64,000 nucleotides of DNA, taken from Taklimakanibacter sp049323275. GTDB taxonomy: Bacteria > Pseudomonadota > Alphaproteobacteria > Rhizobiales > Aestuariivirgaceae. Position numbers and translations under genes: made by a program. The notes under the pieces were generated by a model. That model was not told the origin of the DNA, made no database searches, and was given only the letters and a program-made list of their open reading frames with translations. The DNA lies in contig JBMOOM010000103.1 of the NCBI GenBank assembly GCA_049323275.1, forward strand, positions 62,001-126,000. The letters run 5' to 3'. Numbering within the stretch: the stretch's first letter is position 1; each line of letters starts with the position of its first letter. Positions 1-8,362 of this stretch are shown piece after piece.

Positions 1-2199
1 ATTGCGCATGGTGGCGCGCGACAGCCGGCGCGCCTCGGCGATGCCCATGAGGTCGCCCTGGAGCAATGTGACGCCGGCGCTTTCGATGGCGACGTCGGTG
101 CCCTTGCCCATGGCGATGCCGATATCGGCGGCGGCGAGGGCCGGCGCGTCATTGACGCCGTCGCCGGCCATGGCGACGACACGGCCTTCGCTCTGCAGGC
201 GCTGGACGATCGCCGCCTTCTGGTCGGGCAGCACATCGGCCTCGACTTCGGTGATGCCCAGCCGGCGCGCCACCGCTTCCGCCGTGGTGCGGTTGTCGCC
301 GGTCAGCATCACGATGCGGATATTCGCCTCGCGCAGCGCCTTGAGCGCGTCCGGTGTCGTCGCCTTGACCGGATCGGCGATGGCGATGACGCCGGCCGCT
401 TGCCCGTCGATGCCGATGAAGATCGCGGTGGCGCCGTCCTGGCGCAGGGTTTCCGCGTTCTTGAAGAGCGCCGTCGCATCGACGCCTTCCGATTTGAGGA
501 AAGCGGCATTGCCGAGGGTGATCTTCCGGCCCTCGACGACGCCCTTGGCGCCCTTGCCGGTCGGCGAGTCGAAATCCTTGACCTCGGGCAGCTTGAGCTT
601 CCTCTCTTCCGCCGCCACGACGATGGCATGGGCGAGGGGATGTTCGGAGGCGCGTTCGACGCCGGCCGCAAGGCGCAGAATCTCAGTTTCATCGAGGCCT
701 GCGGCCGCGACGATGCTCGTTACCTTCGGCTTGCCCTCGGTGAGTGTGCCGGTCTTGTCGACGACCAGCGCATCGGCCTTTTCGAGCCGCTCCAGCGCCT
801 CGGCATTCTTGATCAGGATGCCGTTCTCCGCCCCCTTGCCGACACCCACCATGATCGACATCGGTGTCGCGAGGCCGAGCGCGCACGGACAGGCGATGAT
901 GAGCACCGAGACGGCGGCGAGCAGCGCATAGGCAAGCCGCGGCTCCGGCCCCCACATCATCCAGGCGCCGAAGGCCAGCGCCGCGATGGCGATCACCAAG
1001 GGCACGAACCAGCCCGACACCTGATCGGCAAGACGCTGGATGGGCGCGCGCGAGCGCTGTGCCTCCGACACCATCTGCACGATGCGCGCCAGCATCGTCT
1101 CGCGCCCGACTTTGAGCGCGCGCATGGTCAGCGCCCCGGTCTGGTTGAGCGTGCCGCCGGTCACCTTGGCCCCTTGCGCCTTGCTGACCGGCATGGATTC
1201 GCCGGTGATCATCGATTCATCGACCGAGGAGCGTCCGTCGATGACCTCGCCGTCGACCGGCACTTTCTCACCCGGCCGCACGCGCAGCGTATCGCCGGCC
1301 TGGACGAGATCGAGCGCGACTTCTTCTTCCGCGCCATCGGCGCCGATGCGCCGCGCCGTCTTGGGGGCGAGGCCCAGCAGCGCCTTGATGGCGCCCGATG
1401 TCTGGTCGCGGGCGCGCAGCTCCAGCACCTGGCCGAGCAGCACCAGCACGGTGATGACGGCGGCGGCCTCGAAATAGACGGGCACGCTGCCGTCGTGATT
1501 GCGCAGCGAATCCGGGAAGAGGCCGGGGAGCAGCGTGGCGATGATGCTGTAGGTCCAGGCGACGCCGGTGCCCATGGCGATGAGCGTGAACATGTTGAGT
1601 TTGCGGGTGACGAGGGAGCGCCAGCCGCGCTCGAAGAACGGATAGCCCGCCCACAGCACCACCGGCGTCGCGAAAGCGAGCTGCACCCAGTTCGAGATGC
1701 CGGCCGGGATGACGTGCAGCAGGCTCGGAAATAGGTGCGCGCCCATTTCGAGCACGAAAACCGGCACGGTGAGGACGAGGCCGATCCAGAAGCGCTTCGT
1801 CATGTCGGCGAGCTCAGGGTTAGGCCCGCTGTCGGCGCTCGCGACTTCAGGCTCGAGCGCCATGCCACAGATCGGGCAGGAGCCGGGGCCCATCTGGCGG
1901 ATCTCGGGATGCATCGGGCAGGTATAGATGGCGCCCGGATCGACGGGCTTGGTTTCCGCCATGGGTGCCACATAACGCTGTGGGTCGGCCTCGAACTTCG
2001 CCTTGCAGCCGGGCGAGCAGAAATAGAAATGCTGGCCCGAATGCGTGAGCGAATGCTTGGCGGTGGCCGGATCGACATCCATGCCGCAGACCGGGTCCTT
2101 CACCTTGCCGCCCTGCGTCGCGCCATGCTTGTGATGCGCATGGCCATGCGGGGCATGATCGTGATGGACGTGGCCGCCATGGCCTTCGGATTTCTGCAT
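1..2199 (-). CDS. copA: Copper-translocating P1B-type ATPase (3' end outside window)
   Basis: Exports Cu(I) across the inner membrane using ATP. 733 codons are visible, open to the window edge, so the C-terminus is missing. The N-terminus is His-rich (residues 7-25), followed by a YHS-like domain (DPVCGM at 35-40, FCSPGC near 60) and a heavy-metal-binding domain (YTCPMHPEI at 92-100, CPICGM at 108-113) in place of a ferredoxin-like HMA domain. The ATPase core is complete as far as seen: TGES 332-335, CPC 437-439 in a membrane helix, phosphorylation site DKTGT at 481, HP dipeptide 520-521, and GDGVNDAP at 679-686. The start is the ATG at 2199 with a purine-rich stretch upstream. It is divergent from csoR across two palindromes, so copper-dependent derepression is likely. 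A silver or broader metal range cannot be excluded. Confidence 0.95.
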   Translation of the reverse strand, partial: MQKSEGHGGHVHHDHAPHGHAHHKHGATQGGKVKDPVCGMDVDPATAKHSLTHSGQHFYFCSPGCKAKFEADPQRYVAPMAETKPVDPGAIYTCPMHPEIRQMGPGSCPICGMALEPEVASADSGPNPELADMTKRFWIGLVLTVPVFVLEMGAHLFPSLLHVIPAGISNWVQLAFATPVVLWAGYPFFERGWRSLVTRKLNMFTLIAMGTGVAWTYSIIATLLPGLFPDSLRNHDGSVPVYFEAAAVITVLVLLGQVLELRARDQTSGAIKALLGLAPKTARRIGADGAEEEVALDLVQAGDTLRVRPGEKVPVDGEVIDGRSSVDESMITGESMPVSKAQGAKVTGGTLNQTGALTMRALKVGRETMLARIVQMVSEAQRSRAPIQRLADQVSGWFVPLVIAIAALAFGAWMMWGPEPRLAYALLAAVSVLIIACPCALGLATPMSIMVGVGKGAENGILIKNAEALERLEKADALVVDKTGTLTEGKPKVTSIVAAAGLDETEILRLAAGVERASEHPLAHAIVVAAEERKLKLPEVKDFDSPTGKGAKGVVEGRKITLGNAAFLKSEGVDATALFKNAETLRQDGATAIFIGIDGQAAGVIAIADPVKATTPDALKALREANIRIVMLTGDNRTTAEAVARRLGITEVEADVLPDQKAAIVQRLQSEGRVVAMAGDGVNDAPALAAADIGIAMGKGTDVAIESAGVTLLQGDLMGIAEARRLSRATMRN

Positions 2200-2217
2200 G
2201 ATGCACTCCAGAACTGG

Positions 2218-2234
2218 ATACCCCTAAGGGGTAT
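2218..2234. promoter_or_regulatory. CsoR-type operator 1 (copA-proximal)
   Basis: Inverted repeat ATACCCC-TAA-GGGGTAT in the 77-bp gap between copA and csoR, 18 bp from the copA start. GC-rich arms flanked by A/T match the general form of CsoR/RcnR-family operators. That CsoR binds here is inferred from position and symmetry. Confidence 0.75.
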
Positions 2235-2248
2235 TTGTTCTTGCTATA

Positions 2249-2267
2249 TATACCCCCATGGGGTATA
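2249..2267. promoter_or_regulatory. CsoR-type operator 2 (csoR-proximal)
   Basis: Perfect inverted repeat TATACCCC-CAT-GGGGTATA, 9 bp before the csoR start codon. Its centre is about 32 bp (three helical turns) from that of the first site, so both lie on the same DNA face. Its position over the csoR leader suggests autorepression. Confidence 0.75.
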
Positions 2268-2276
2268 AGGCAAGCC

Positions 2277-2552
2277 ATGAAGAGCGAGACCAAGCAGGCC
2301 TGCCTCAAGCGGCTGGGCCGGATCGAGGGCCAGGTGCGCGGCGTCGCGCGCATGGTCGAGGAAGACCGTTACTGCATCGACGTGATGACGCAGATCTCCG
2401 CCATCCGCGCCGCGCTCAAGCGTGTCGAGGAAGAGGTGCTGAAGGATCATGTCGCCCATTGCGTCGAGGACGCCATCGTCTCCGGCAGGAAGGATGAGCA
2501 GCGCCGCAAGCTCGCCGAGCTGCTCGACGTGCTGGGACGCCTGCAGAACTGA
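2277..2552 (+). CDS. csoR: Copper-sensing repressor, CsoR/RcnR family
   Basis: 91-residue all-helical DNA-binding regulator. Family members leave DNA when they bind metal. The Cys-x24-His-x3-Cys set expected for Cu(I) sensing is present as C33, H58 and C62. The conserved N-terminal part (KRLGRIEGQVRG) gives the usual DNA-contacting surface. The ATG at 2277 was chosen because it gives the family's usual MK-start; an upstream in-frame start at 2235 would run through the operator. The gene is divergent from copA and converges with the MocR gene. A short hairpin (AACGGA-TCTG-TCCGTT, 2552-2567) follows the stop. Confidence 0.93.
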   Translation: MKSETKQACLKRLGRIEGQVRGVARMVEEDRYCIDVMTQISAIRAALKRVEEEVLKDHVAHCVEDAIVSGRKDEQRRKLAELLDVLGRLQN

Positions 2553-2582
2553 ACGGATCTGTCCGTTATCCCGGCGAAGGGG

Positions 2583-3974
2583 TCACGCCATCGTGTGGCA
2601 GTCGTCCACCGGACATTTGTCGATGATCGCCCGTAGCTTTTCGAAGGCCTCGCGCACGATCTCGCGCGACGGGGCGGGGCCGAAGCAGGCGCGGATGGCG
2701 TTCTGCTGCACCGAGGGCTCGGTGGCGAAGACGGTGCCGGGCGTCACCTTGATGCCGGCGGCAAGGGCGGCGGCGACGAAATCGGCCGGCCGCCAGTAAT
2801 TGGGCAGCGTGATCCAGGCGAACATGGCGCCCGCGCGGCAGTCGACCTTGAGGCCGCGCAGATGCTCGAGCGCGATGTCGCGGCGCGCATAGAGCTCGGC
2901 GCGGATATGGCTGAGCGCGCGCTCGGCGGAGCCGTCCATGATCCAGCGGCTGGCGAGCTCGGCCGCGAGGCCGTTGGGGCGCCCGCCGATGATCATCTGC
3001 TGGCGGTTGAGCGCCTCGGTGGCGCCGGGCGGCGGGGCGATGAAGGCCATGCGTAGCCCGGGCGCCGTCGTCTTCGACAGGCTGGTGATGTAATAGGTGC
3101 GCTCGGGCGCGAAATTCCGGATCGGCGGCGGCGGGTCGTCGGCGAGGAGACGGAACACGTCATCCTCGATGATCGTCAGATCGTAGCGCCGCGCGATGTC
3201 GGCGATGGCTTGTCGTCGCTCGAGCGACAGGGTCGCCGTCGTCGGATTCTGCAGCGTGGGCACCAGATAGACGATGCGCGCCTCGCCGCGCTTGGCGTGA
3301 TGCTCGAGCGACTCCGGCGTGATGCCCTCGGCGTCATTTTGCAGGGGGCGCGTCTGCAGACCGAACTGCCGGCAAAGCGGCTGCATCGTCGGATAGGTCA
3401 ACGGCTCGATGAGGATGCGCTCGCCGGGCGTCGTGGTGGCCGAGATGCAGGAGATGAGCGAGGCCTGGGCGCCGGCGCTCAGCACCACCTGGTCGGGCGC
3501 GATGTCGATGGCGCATCTGGCGAGCCATTGGATGGCCGCCTCGCGATGGCGGGGAAGGCCTTGCGCTGGGGGATAATCGAAAAGCTCGATCCAGTTCGGC
3601 TCGCGGGTTATGGCGGCGAGGCCTGATTCCACGTCCGGAAGGCTGACCGCGCGGGGCGGCGCCGACATCTGCATGTCGAGAATTCCGCTTTCGGCGCCAT
3701 TCGCGATGCTCTGCGCCGCCGCATAATTGGGGCGGGGGTCGCGCAGATAGCTGCCGCGCCCGACCTCGCCCGACAGCAGGCCGCGCTTGGCGGCTTCCTG
3801 ATAGGCGCGGGTGATGGTTCCGATGGTCACGCCGAGCCGCCAGGCGAGCTCGCGCTGCGGCGGCAGCCGGTCTCCCGCCTTGAGCTTTCCGAGTGTCAGA
3901 TCTGCGGCGATCGCATCGGCGATCGCGACATAACGCGGTTTGTCAGGAGCAAGAGTGGGCGTCCAAGTTGTCAT
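2583..3974 (-). CDS. MocR-type regulator (GntR HTH + aminotransferase-like domain)
   Basis: 463 residues. An N-terminal GntR winged helix (about 13-76; PPQRELAWRLGVTIGTITRAY) is fused to a fold-type I aminotransferase-like domain (about 95-460). PLP-binding features are kept: LQNPTT 241-246, EDD 270-272, and the Schiff-base lysine K301 in SLSK. Such proteins are PLP-sensing regulators of vitamin B6, GABA, taurine or similar amino compounds. The start at 3974 was chosen over one 20 codons upstream because MTTWTPTL begins the recognisable domain. It is divergent from a DUF1127 gene and an aminotransferase gene lies beyond that, which may be its target. Effector unknown. Confidence 0.9.
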   Translation of the reverse strand: MTTWTPTLAPDKPRYVAIADAIAADLTLGKLKAGDRLPPQRELAWRLGVTIGTITRAYQEAAKRGLLSGEVGRGSYLRDPRPNYAAAQSIANGAESGILDMQMSAPPRAVSLPDVESGLAAITREPNWIELFDYPPAQGLPRHREAAIQWLARCAIDIAPDQVVLSAGAQASLISCISATTTPGERILIEPLTYPTMQPLCRQFGLQTRPLQNDAEGITPESLEHHAKRGEARIVYLVPTLQNPTTATLSLERRQAIADIARRYDLTIIEDDVFRLLADDPPPPIRNFAPERTYYITSLSKTTAPGLRMAFIAPPPGATEALNRQQMIIGGRPNGLAAELASRWIMDGSAERALSHIRAELYARRDIALEHLRGLKVDCRAGAMFAWITLPNYWRPADFVAAALAAGIKVTPGTVFATEPSVQQNAIRACFGPAPSREIVREAFEKLRAIIDKCPVDDCHTMA

Positions 3975-4010
3975 GGTGACAATATTCCGTTTGACGGTAA
4001 CAATGATGAC

Positions 4011-4117
4011 ATTGTATAACATGCAGCAGTGCAATCGACAAGTTCAATTGCCATCTGATTGATACAATAGATACAATTTCTTGTGATTGCGCGGTCAGCA
4101 GCGGGAGCGCTGCTGAC
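4011..4117. promoter_or_regulatory. Divergent control region with ATACAAT repeats and a perfect hairpin
   Basis: Between the MocR gene and the DUF1127 gene. ATTGTAT (4011-4017) is the inverse of two direct copies of GATACAAT (4061-4068 and 4070-4077), and the stretch is much more A+T-rich than the coding DNA around it. A perfect 10-bp hairpin follows, GTCAGCAGCG-GGAG-CGCTGCTGAC (4094-4117). MocR proteins typically bind short direct repeats near their own promoter, so the ATACAAT copies are candidate operators. This is inference. Confidence 0.45.
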
Positions 4118-4180
4118 ACAATCCGGTCGCCCACCATTATATCCTTCTGCTTGTCCGAAACCCGTCCGATGGAGTGTGCC

Positions 4181-4435
4181 ATGCGCGATTATATCCTGAA
4201 CCAGGCCGAAACTGCTGGGAAGACATTCACGTTTCCCGCCCTGCACCGGGTTATCGCCAATTGGCGCAAGCGCCGGCAACTGCGCCAGCTCGAGCTTCTC
4301 GATGATCATGTCCTCATGGATATCGGTCTTACCCGCGACGAGCTGATCCGCGTCCAGCGTGTGCCGCTGGCCCGCGATCCGGTGAATGAGCTTCTGAACG
4401 TCAGGCCGATGAGCCGCGGCCTGCGTCACAAGTAG
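4181..4435 (+). CDS. DUF1127 domain protein (first copy)
   Basis: 84 residues. The C-terminal half carries the DUF1127 signature (RQLRQLELLDDHVLMDIGLT), an Arg-rich helical motif of small alphaproteobacterial proteins. Some short members of the family affect RNA turnover and phosphate or carbon metabolism; no function is shown for this longer form. The ATG at 4181 has GGAG at 4171-4174. The N-terminus MRDYILNQA resembles that of the second copy at 23731 (MRDYALNRA), so the two look paralogous. It ends before a strong terminator at 4490-4520. Confidence 0.85.
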   Translation: MRDYILNQAETAGKTFTFPALHRVIANWRKRRQLRQLELLDDHVLMDIGLTRDELIRVQRVPLARDPVNELLNVRPMSRGLRHK

Positions 4436-4489
4436 ATTTCAGTCTTCTCCCTACTCCCCCGCGCGGTCCACCCTGCCGCGCATCTAGCG

Positions 4490-4520
4490 CCCGGCCTTCC
4501 CTCGTGGAGGCCGGGTTTTT
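4490..4520 (+). terminator. Rho-independent terminator after the DUF1127 gene
   Basis: Perfect 8-bp G+C stem CCCGGCCT / AGGCCGGG (4490-4497 and 4508-4515) with a 10-nt loop and an immediate TTTTT run. It separates the DUF1127 transcript from the aminotransferase gene. Nothing else recognisable was seen in 4521-4742. Confidence 0.85.
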
Positions 4521-4742
4521 CGTCGCCGGCGATGCATGGCCATCGCGGCGATGCCTGCTTTCGCGTCGCCGCCTGCCTCATCGCGCCCGCTGGGGCTGAG
4601 GCGAAAGGAAGCTGGTGCCCCGTAACATGTTGAGCCCGCTTGGAAATCACATCTGGTATGTGCCAATTCCGCGCCCTGGCGCATTTCCATTGCCGGGGTG
4701 GTTCTGCTAGATGTCGCCCATCGTAACCGAGGAGCCTCTCTC

Positions 4743-6089
4743 ATGAACAAGCACGCGGGCGCTGCCCAGTGGGATCCGTCGCCCAATAATCTCGAGCCTT
4801 TCTGGATGGGCTTCACCCCCAATCGCGCTTTCAAGAAGAAGCCGCGCCTCATCGCTCGCGCCAAGGACATGCATTATTACGACATGACCGGCCGCCCGGT
4901 GCTCGATGCCACGGCGGGCCTCTGGTGCTCCAATGCCGGCCACTGCCGCGACCGCATCGTCGAGGCCATCCAGAAGCAGGCGGCCGAGCTCGACTTCGCG
5001 CCGACCTTCCAGTTCGGCCACCCCAAGGTGTTCGAGCTCTCCTCGCGCCTCGCCACGCTGGCGCCCGGCGACCTGAACTACGCCTTCTTCTGCAATTCGG
5101 GCTCGGAAGCCGCCGACACGGCGCTCAAGATCGCGCTCGCCTATCATCGCGCCAAGGGCCAGGCCTCGCGCACCCGTCTCATTGGCCGCGAGCGCGGCTA
5201 TCACGGTGTCAATTTCGGCGGCATCAGCGTCGGCGGCATGGTCGCCAACCGCAAGTTCTTCGGCACCATGCTGGCCGGTGTCGATCACCTGCCGCACACC
5301 TATAACCGCGCCGAGCAGGCCTATACCAAGGGCGAGCCGAAATGGGGTGCGCATCTCGCCGACGAGCTCGAGCGTCTCGTCGCGCTTCATGACGCCTCCA
5401 CCATCGCCGCCGTGATCGTCGAGCCGATGGCGGGTTCGACCGGCGTGCTGCCGCCGCCCGTCGGCTATCTCAAGAAGCTGCGCGAGATCTGCGACAAGCA
5501 CGGCATCCTGCTCATTTTCGACGAAGTGATCACCGGCTTCGGCCGTCTGGGCTATCCCTTCGCGGCCGAGCGTTTCGGCGTCATCCCCGACATGATCACC
5601 TTCGCCAAGGGCGTGACCTCTGGCGCCATCCCGATGGGCGGCGTCATGGCGCGCCAGCACATCTATGACGCCTTCATGAGCGGCCCCGACCATATGATCG
5701 AGCTGTTCCACGGCTATACCTATTCGGGCCATCCGATCGCCGCCGCAGCGGGCGTCGCGACGCTCGAGGTCTACAAGGAGGAAGGCCTGTTCGAGCGCGC
5801 TCTGAAGCTTGAGGACAAGTGGGCCGACGCCGCCATGTCGCTCAAGGGCAAGCCGCATGTCGCCGACATCCGCACCATGGGCCTCGTCGCGGCGATCGAT
5901 CTCAACTCGATCGACGGCGCGCCCGGCAAGCGTGGCTATGACGCTATGGAGAAGGGCTTCCACGATTACGGCATCATGCTGCGCATCACCGGCGACACGA
6001 TCGCCCTGTCGCCGCCGCTGATCATCAAGGAAGAGCAGATCGACGAGATCTTCCAGGACAAGCTGCCGAAGGTGCTCGCTGCAATCTGA
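4743..6089 (+). CDS. Omega-amino acid:pyruvate aminotransferase (class III)
   Basis: 448 residues, very close to the length of the characterised Pseudomonas beta-alanine/omega-amino acid:pyruvate transaminase, whose N-terminal style it shares (NNLEPFWMGFTPNRAFKKKP). It moves the amino group of a terminal amino acid such as beta-alanine to pyruvate, using PLP. Seen: NSGSEA 118-123 (phosphate binding), E227 in VEPMAGS, D260 in IFDEV (cofactor N1) and K289 in TFAKG (Schiff base). The ATG at 4743 has GAGGAG upstream. The MocR gene on the other side of the DUF1127 gene could control it. Which omega-amino acid is used in vivo cannot be read from sequence. Confidence 0.9.
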   Translation: MNKHAGAAQWDPSPNNLEPFWMGFTPNRAFKKKPRLIARAKDMHYYDMTGRPVLDATAGLWCSNAGHCRDRIVEAIQKQAAELDFAPTFQFGHPKVFELSSRLATLAPGDLNYAFFCNSGSEAADTALKIALAYHRAKGQASRTRLIGRERGYHGVNFGGISVGGMVANRKFFGTMLAGVDHLPHTYNRAEQAYTKGEPKWGAHLADELERLVALHDASTIAAVIVEPMAGSTGVLPPPVGYLKKLREICDKHGILLIFDEVITGFGRLGYPFAAERFGVIPDMITFAKGVTSGAIPMGGVMARQHIYDAFMSGPDHMIELFHGYTYSGHPIAAAAGVATLEVYKEEGLFERALKLEDKWADAAMSLKGKPHVADIRTMGLVAAIDLNSIDGAPGKRGYDAMEKGFHDYGIMLRITGDTIALSPPLIIKEEQIDEIFQDKLPKVLAAI

Positions 6090-6110
6090 ACTTAGTCATT
6101 CCGTCAATAG

Positions 6111-6145
6111 ACTTCGGCCCGAGTGTGTTACTCTCGGGCCGAAGT
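6111..6145 (+). terminator. Long perfect hairpin after the aminotransferase gene
   Basis: 13-bp perfect stem ACTTCGGCCCGAG / CTCGGGCCGAAGT (6111-6123, 6133-6145) with a 9-nt loop. No U-run follows. It sits 22 bp after the aminotransferase stop and 20 bp before the next start, so it may end or stabilise the upstream mRNA. Confidence 0.6.
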
Positions 6146-6164
6146 GATTCGCGAGACGGGGTAC

Positions 6165-7370
6165 ATGAAACAGCCAGCGCTGCCTTTGGGCGTCGCGGCC
6201 ATTCTAGCGGTTGCGATCAGTGCCGCGGCGGGCGCCGGTGTTGTTCTCTCCGGCCAGCGCATCGAATTCGCCCTCGCTCTGGCGGCGATCGTGCTCGCGT
6301 CTGCGCATCTGGCGATCTTCCTTTATCGCGACTGGCAGCATCGGCGCCGTTTCGCCGGCTTGAGCGACCTGCATCAGCGCAGCCGCAAGCTCACCGAAGA
6401 CCTGGCGCGCCTCAATGCGCGGCTGGACATGGTCGAGGAGCGCACCGACGGTGTGGAGGCGCGTGCCGCCGTTCCGCCGCCGGAGCCCGAGCCTGACCTC
6501 GAGCGCAACGATCTCAACCGCGAATTCGAGGAGCTTCGCCTCTCGGTCAAGAAGCTCGCGGAGGAATATGACCGCGCCGTCGCCCATCGCGAGCGGCAGA
6601 CCGAGCCACGCCTCGATCGCGGCGCCCAAAGCAAACCGAAGCCGGCCGATCATCGCCTGGAATTTTTTCTCGAGCCCATCGTGTCGCTCGCCGATGACGT
6701 CACGCAGCATTATCGCGCCTCGCTGGTGCTCGAAGGCCAGGGTCAGCGCGTCGTCTTCGAGGAGCTGGCGCGCCAGGCGGCCGCCAACGGCCTGCGTCCC
6801 GATCTCGACGGTCATGCGGTGAGCCGCGCTCTGACGGTCAGCCAGAAGCTCAACACCAAACGCCCCGGCACCTGCGTCTTCGTGCCGGTGGGGCCTGAGA
6901 CGCTCGCTTCCCAGGAAGCGCTGGCGGCGGTCGAATGGCAGATGCGCCGGGCGGGCAAGGCGGCGGCCGGCACCATCATCTTCGAGATCGACCACGCCGC
7001 CATGGCGGCGCTCAGCCCGCGCGGCATCGAAGGGCTGGCGCGCCTCGCCCGCAACGGCGCCGGCATGGCGCTCTCCCGCGCTCATGGCATGGGCATTGAT
7101 CTCACCGCTTTGCAGGCCCTGCATTTCCGCTTCATCACCTTCAGCGCCGCCGCTCTGCCGGCCGAGCGCCATGCGATTCCGGCGTGGTCGTCGACGGCGC
7201 GGCGCGCCGGCGATTTTGGCATCGAGATCGGCGTGCAGGGGCTCTTCTACGACGAGCAGGTCAATGTCGCGAGCCGCTGGGCCGAGCTCGGCAGCGGCCC
7301 GATCTTCGCGCCGCCGCGCCGCGTCAAGGGCGAAGCTGTTTCGATTGACCAGATTCGTTCGGCTGCCTAA
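6165..7370 (+). CDS. Membrane protein with coiled coil and degenerate EAL domain (TipF-like)
   Basis: 401 residues: two N-terminal membrane helices (about 8-28 and 34-53), a charged coiled coil (about 65-155), then an EAL-fold domain. The EAL start is visible as FFLEPIVSL, but the catalytic EAL triplet and the DDFG metal motif are absent, so it should not cleave c-di-GMP. This architecture is that of TipF, which in Caulobacter binds c-di-GMP at the pole and positions the flagellum. The ATG at 6165 was preferred to an upstream start at 6123 because the latter lies in the preceding hairpin. No flagellar genes are seen nearby. A HAD phosphatase gene follows 38 bp downstream. Confidence 0.75.
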   Translation: MKQPALPLGVAAILAVAISAAAGAGVVLSGQRIEFALALAAIVLASAHLAIFLYRDWQHRRRFAGLSDLHQRSRKLTEDLARLNARLDMVEERTDGVEARAAVPPPEPEPDLERNDLNREFEELRLSVKKLAEEYDRAVAHRERQTEPRLDRGAQSKPKPADHRLEFFLEPIVSLADDVTQHYRASLVLEGQGQRVVFEELARQAAANGLRPDLDGHAVSRALTVSQKLNTKRPGTCVFVPVGPETLASQEALAAVEWQMRRAGKAAAGTIIFEIDHAAMAALSPRGIEGLARLARNGAGMALSRAHGMGIDLTALQALHFRFITFSAAALPAERHAIPAWSSTARRAGDFGIEIGVQGLFYDEQVNVASRWAELGSGPIFAPPRRVKGEAVSIDQIRSAA

Positions 7371-7408
7371 AGCTCCCGGCTGAAGACAAGAACATCTGCT
7401 GGAACATC

Positions 7409-8233
7409 ATGAAAGACCTGTCGGCGCGCTACCCTGTCTGGCTGTGCGATATCTGGGGCGTCGTCCATAATGGCGTGGCGCATTTCCCACCCGCCGTGGC
7501 GGCGCTGAAGGCGCATCGCGACGCCGGCGGCTTCGTCACGCTGCTCACCAATGCGCCGCGCAGCTCGGCCAAGGTCGAGGGCCATCTGGCGCAGCTGGGC
7601 GTCACCCGCGATCATTATGATCTCATCGTCACCTCGGGCGACGTCACCCATGAACTGATGAAGCCCTATGACGGGCATCGCATCTATTATCTGGGGCCGG
7701 AGCGCGATCTGGGCGTGCTCGACGATCTCGAGATCGTGCGCGCCTCGCCCGAAGAGGCCGAGGTGATCCTGTGCGTCGGCCTCGTCCATGACGACCGCGA
7801 GACGCCGGACGACTATGCCGAATTGCTCGAGCGTCTGGCGCGCCGCAAGCTGCCGATGGTCTGCGCCAATCCCGACAAGGTGGTGCGCCGCGGCAGCCGG
7901 CTGATCTATTGCGCCGGGGCGCTGGCCGAGCGCTATGCCGCTCTGGGCGGCGCGGTCACTATGGCCGGCAAGCCCTACCGGCCGATCTACGACTTGGCGC
8001 TCGACCGCGTCGCGGCGCGGCGCGGCGCCACCGACAGGAAGAGCTTCCTCGCCATCGGCGACGGACCGGAAACCGACATCAAGGGCGCCTCCGACTACGG
8101 CCTCGATGTCGTGCTGATCGCCGGCGGCATTTCGGAGGAGGGCATCGATCCGGCGCGGCTCGAGGCCGATATCCGCCGCAGCCTGCCCGAAGCGCGCATC
8201 GTCCGCAGCCTGCCGTTCTTGGAATGGGCGTGA
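7409..8233 (+). CDS. HAD-superfamily hydrolase, class IIA (TIGR01459 type)
   Basis: 274 residues. Motif I is CDIWGVVHNG (nucleophile D in the first 15 residues), motif II LLTNAPRSS, motif III KPYRPIY and motif IV GDGPETDIKGA, so the catalytic set is complete. The cap lies between motifs II and III, as in NagD-like enzymes that dephosphorylate sugar phosphates and nucleotides. The substrate is unknown. It lies between the TipF-like gene and maoC/ribF on the same strand. The first ATG is used. Confidence 0.88.
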   Translation: MKDLSARYPVWLCDIWGVVHNGVAHFPPAVAALKAHRDAGGFVTLLTNAPRSSAKVEGHLAQLGVTRDHYDLIVTSGDVTHELMKPYDGHRIYYLGPERDLGVLDDLEIVRASPEEAEVILCVGLVHDDRETPDDYAELLERLARRKLPMVCANPDKVVRRGSRLIYCAGALAERYAALGGAVTMAGKPYRPIYDLALDRVAARRGATDRKSFLAIGDGPETDIKGASDYGLDVVLIAGGISEEGIDPARLEADIRRSLPEARIVRSLPFLEWA

Positions 8234-8362
8234 TTATCCCGTAGATTCAATTTGTTAGCTAGCGAAGCAGGGCTCCCGCTCCTGCGACCTAAGGGGAGCT
8301 ATCCTTGTGCGGCGCAATATGATTATTTAGCGTACGCAATATAGCAGGCGAGGAGCTTGGCG

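Noticed and set aside
400..1734. Long open frame on the + strand across the copA region
   Set aside because: The minus strand encodes a continuous, motif-complete copper ATPase here. The + strand frame is Arg/Ala/Gly-rich with no recognisable domain, as expected for the mirror of a high-G+C gene.
1..2199. Possible frameshift in the copper ATPase because several short minus-strand frames overlap it
   Set aside because: Reading the reverse complement by hand gives one uninterrupted 733-codon frame with every motif in order.
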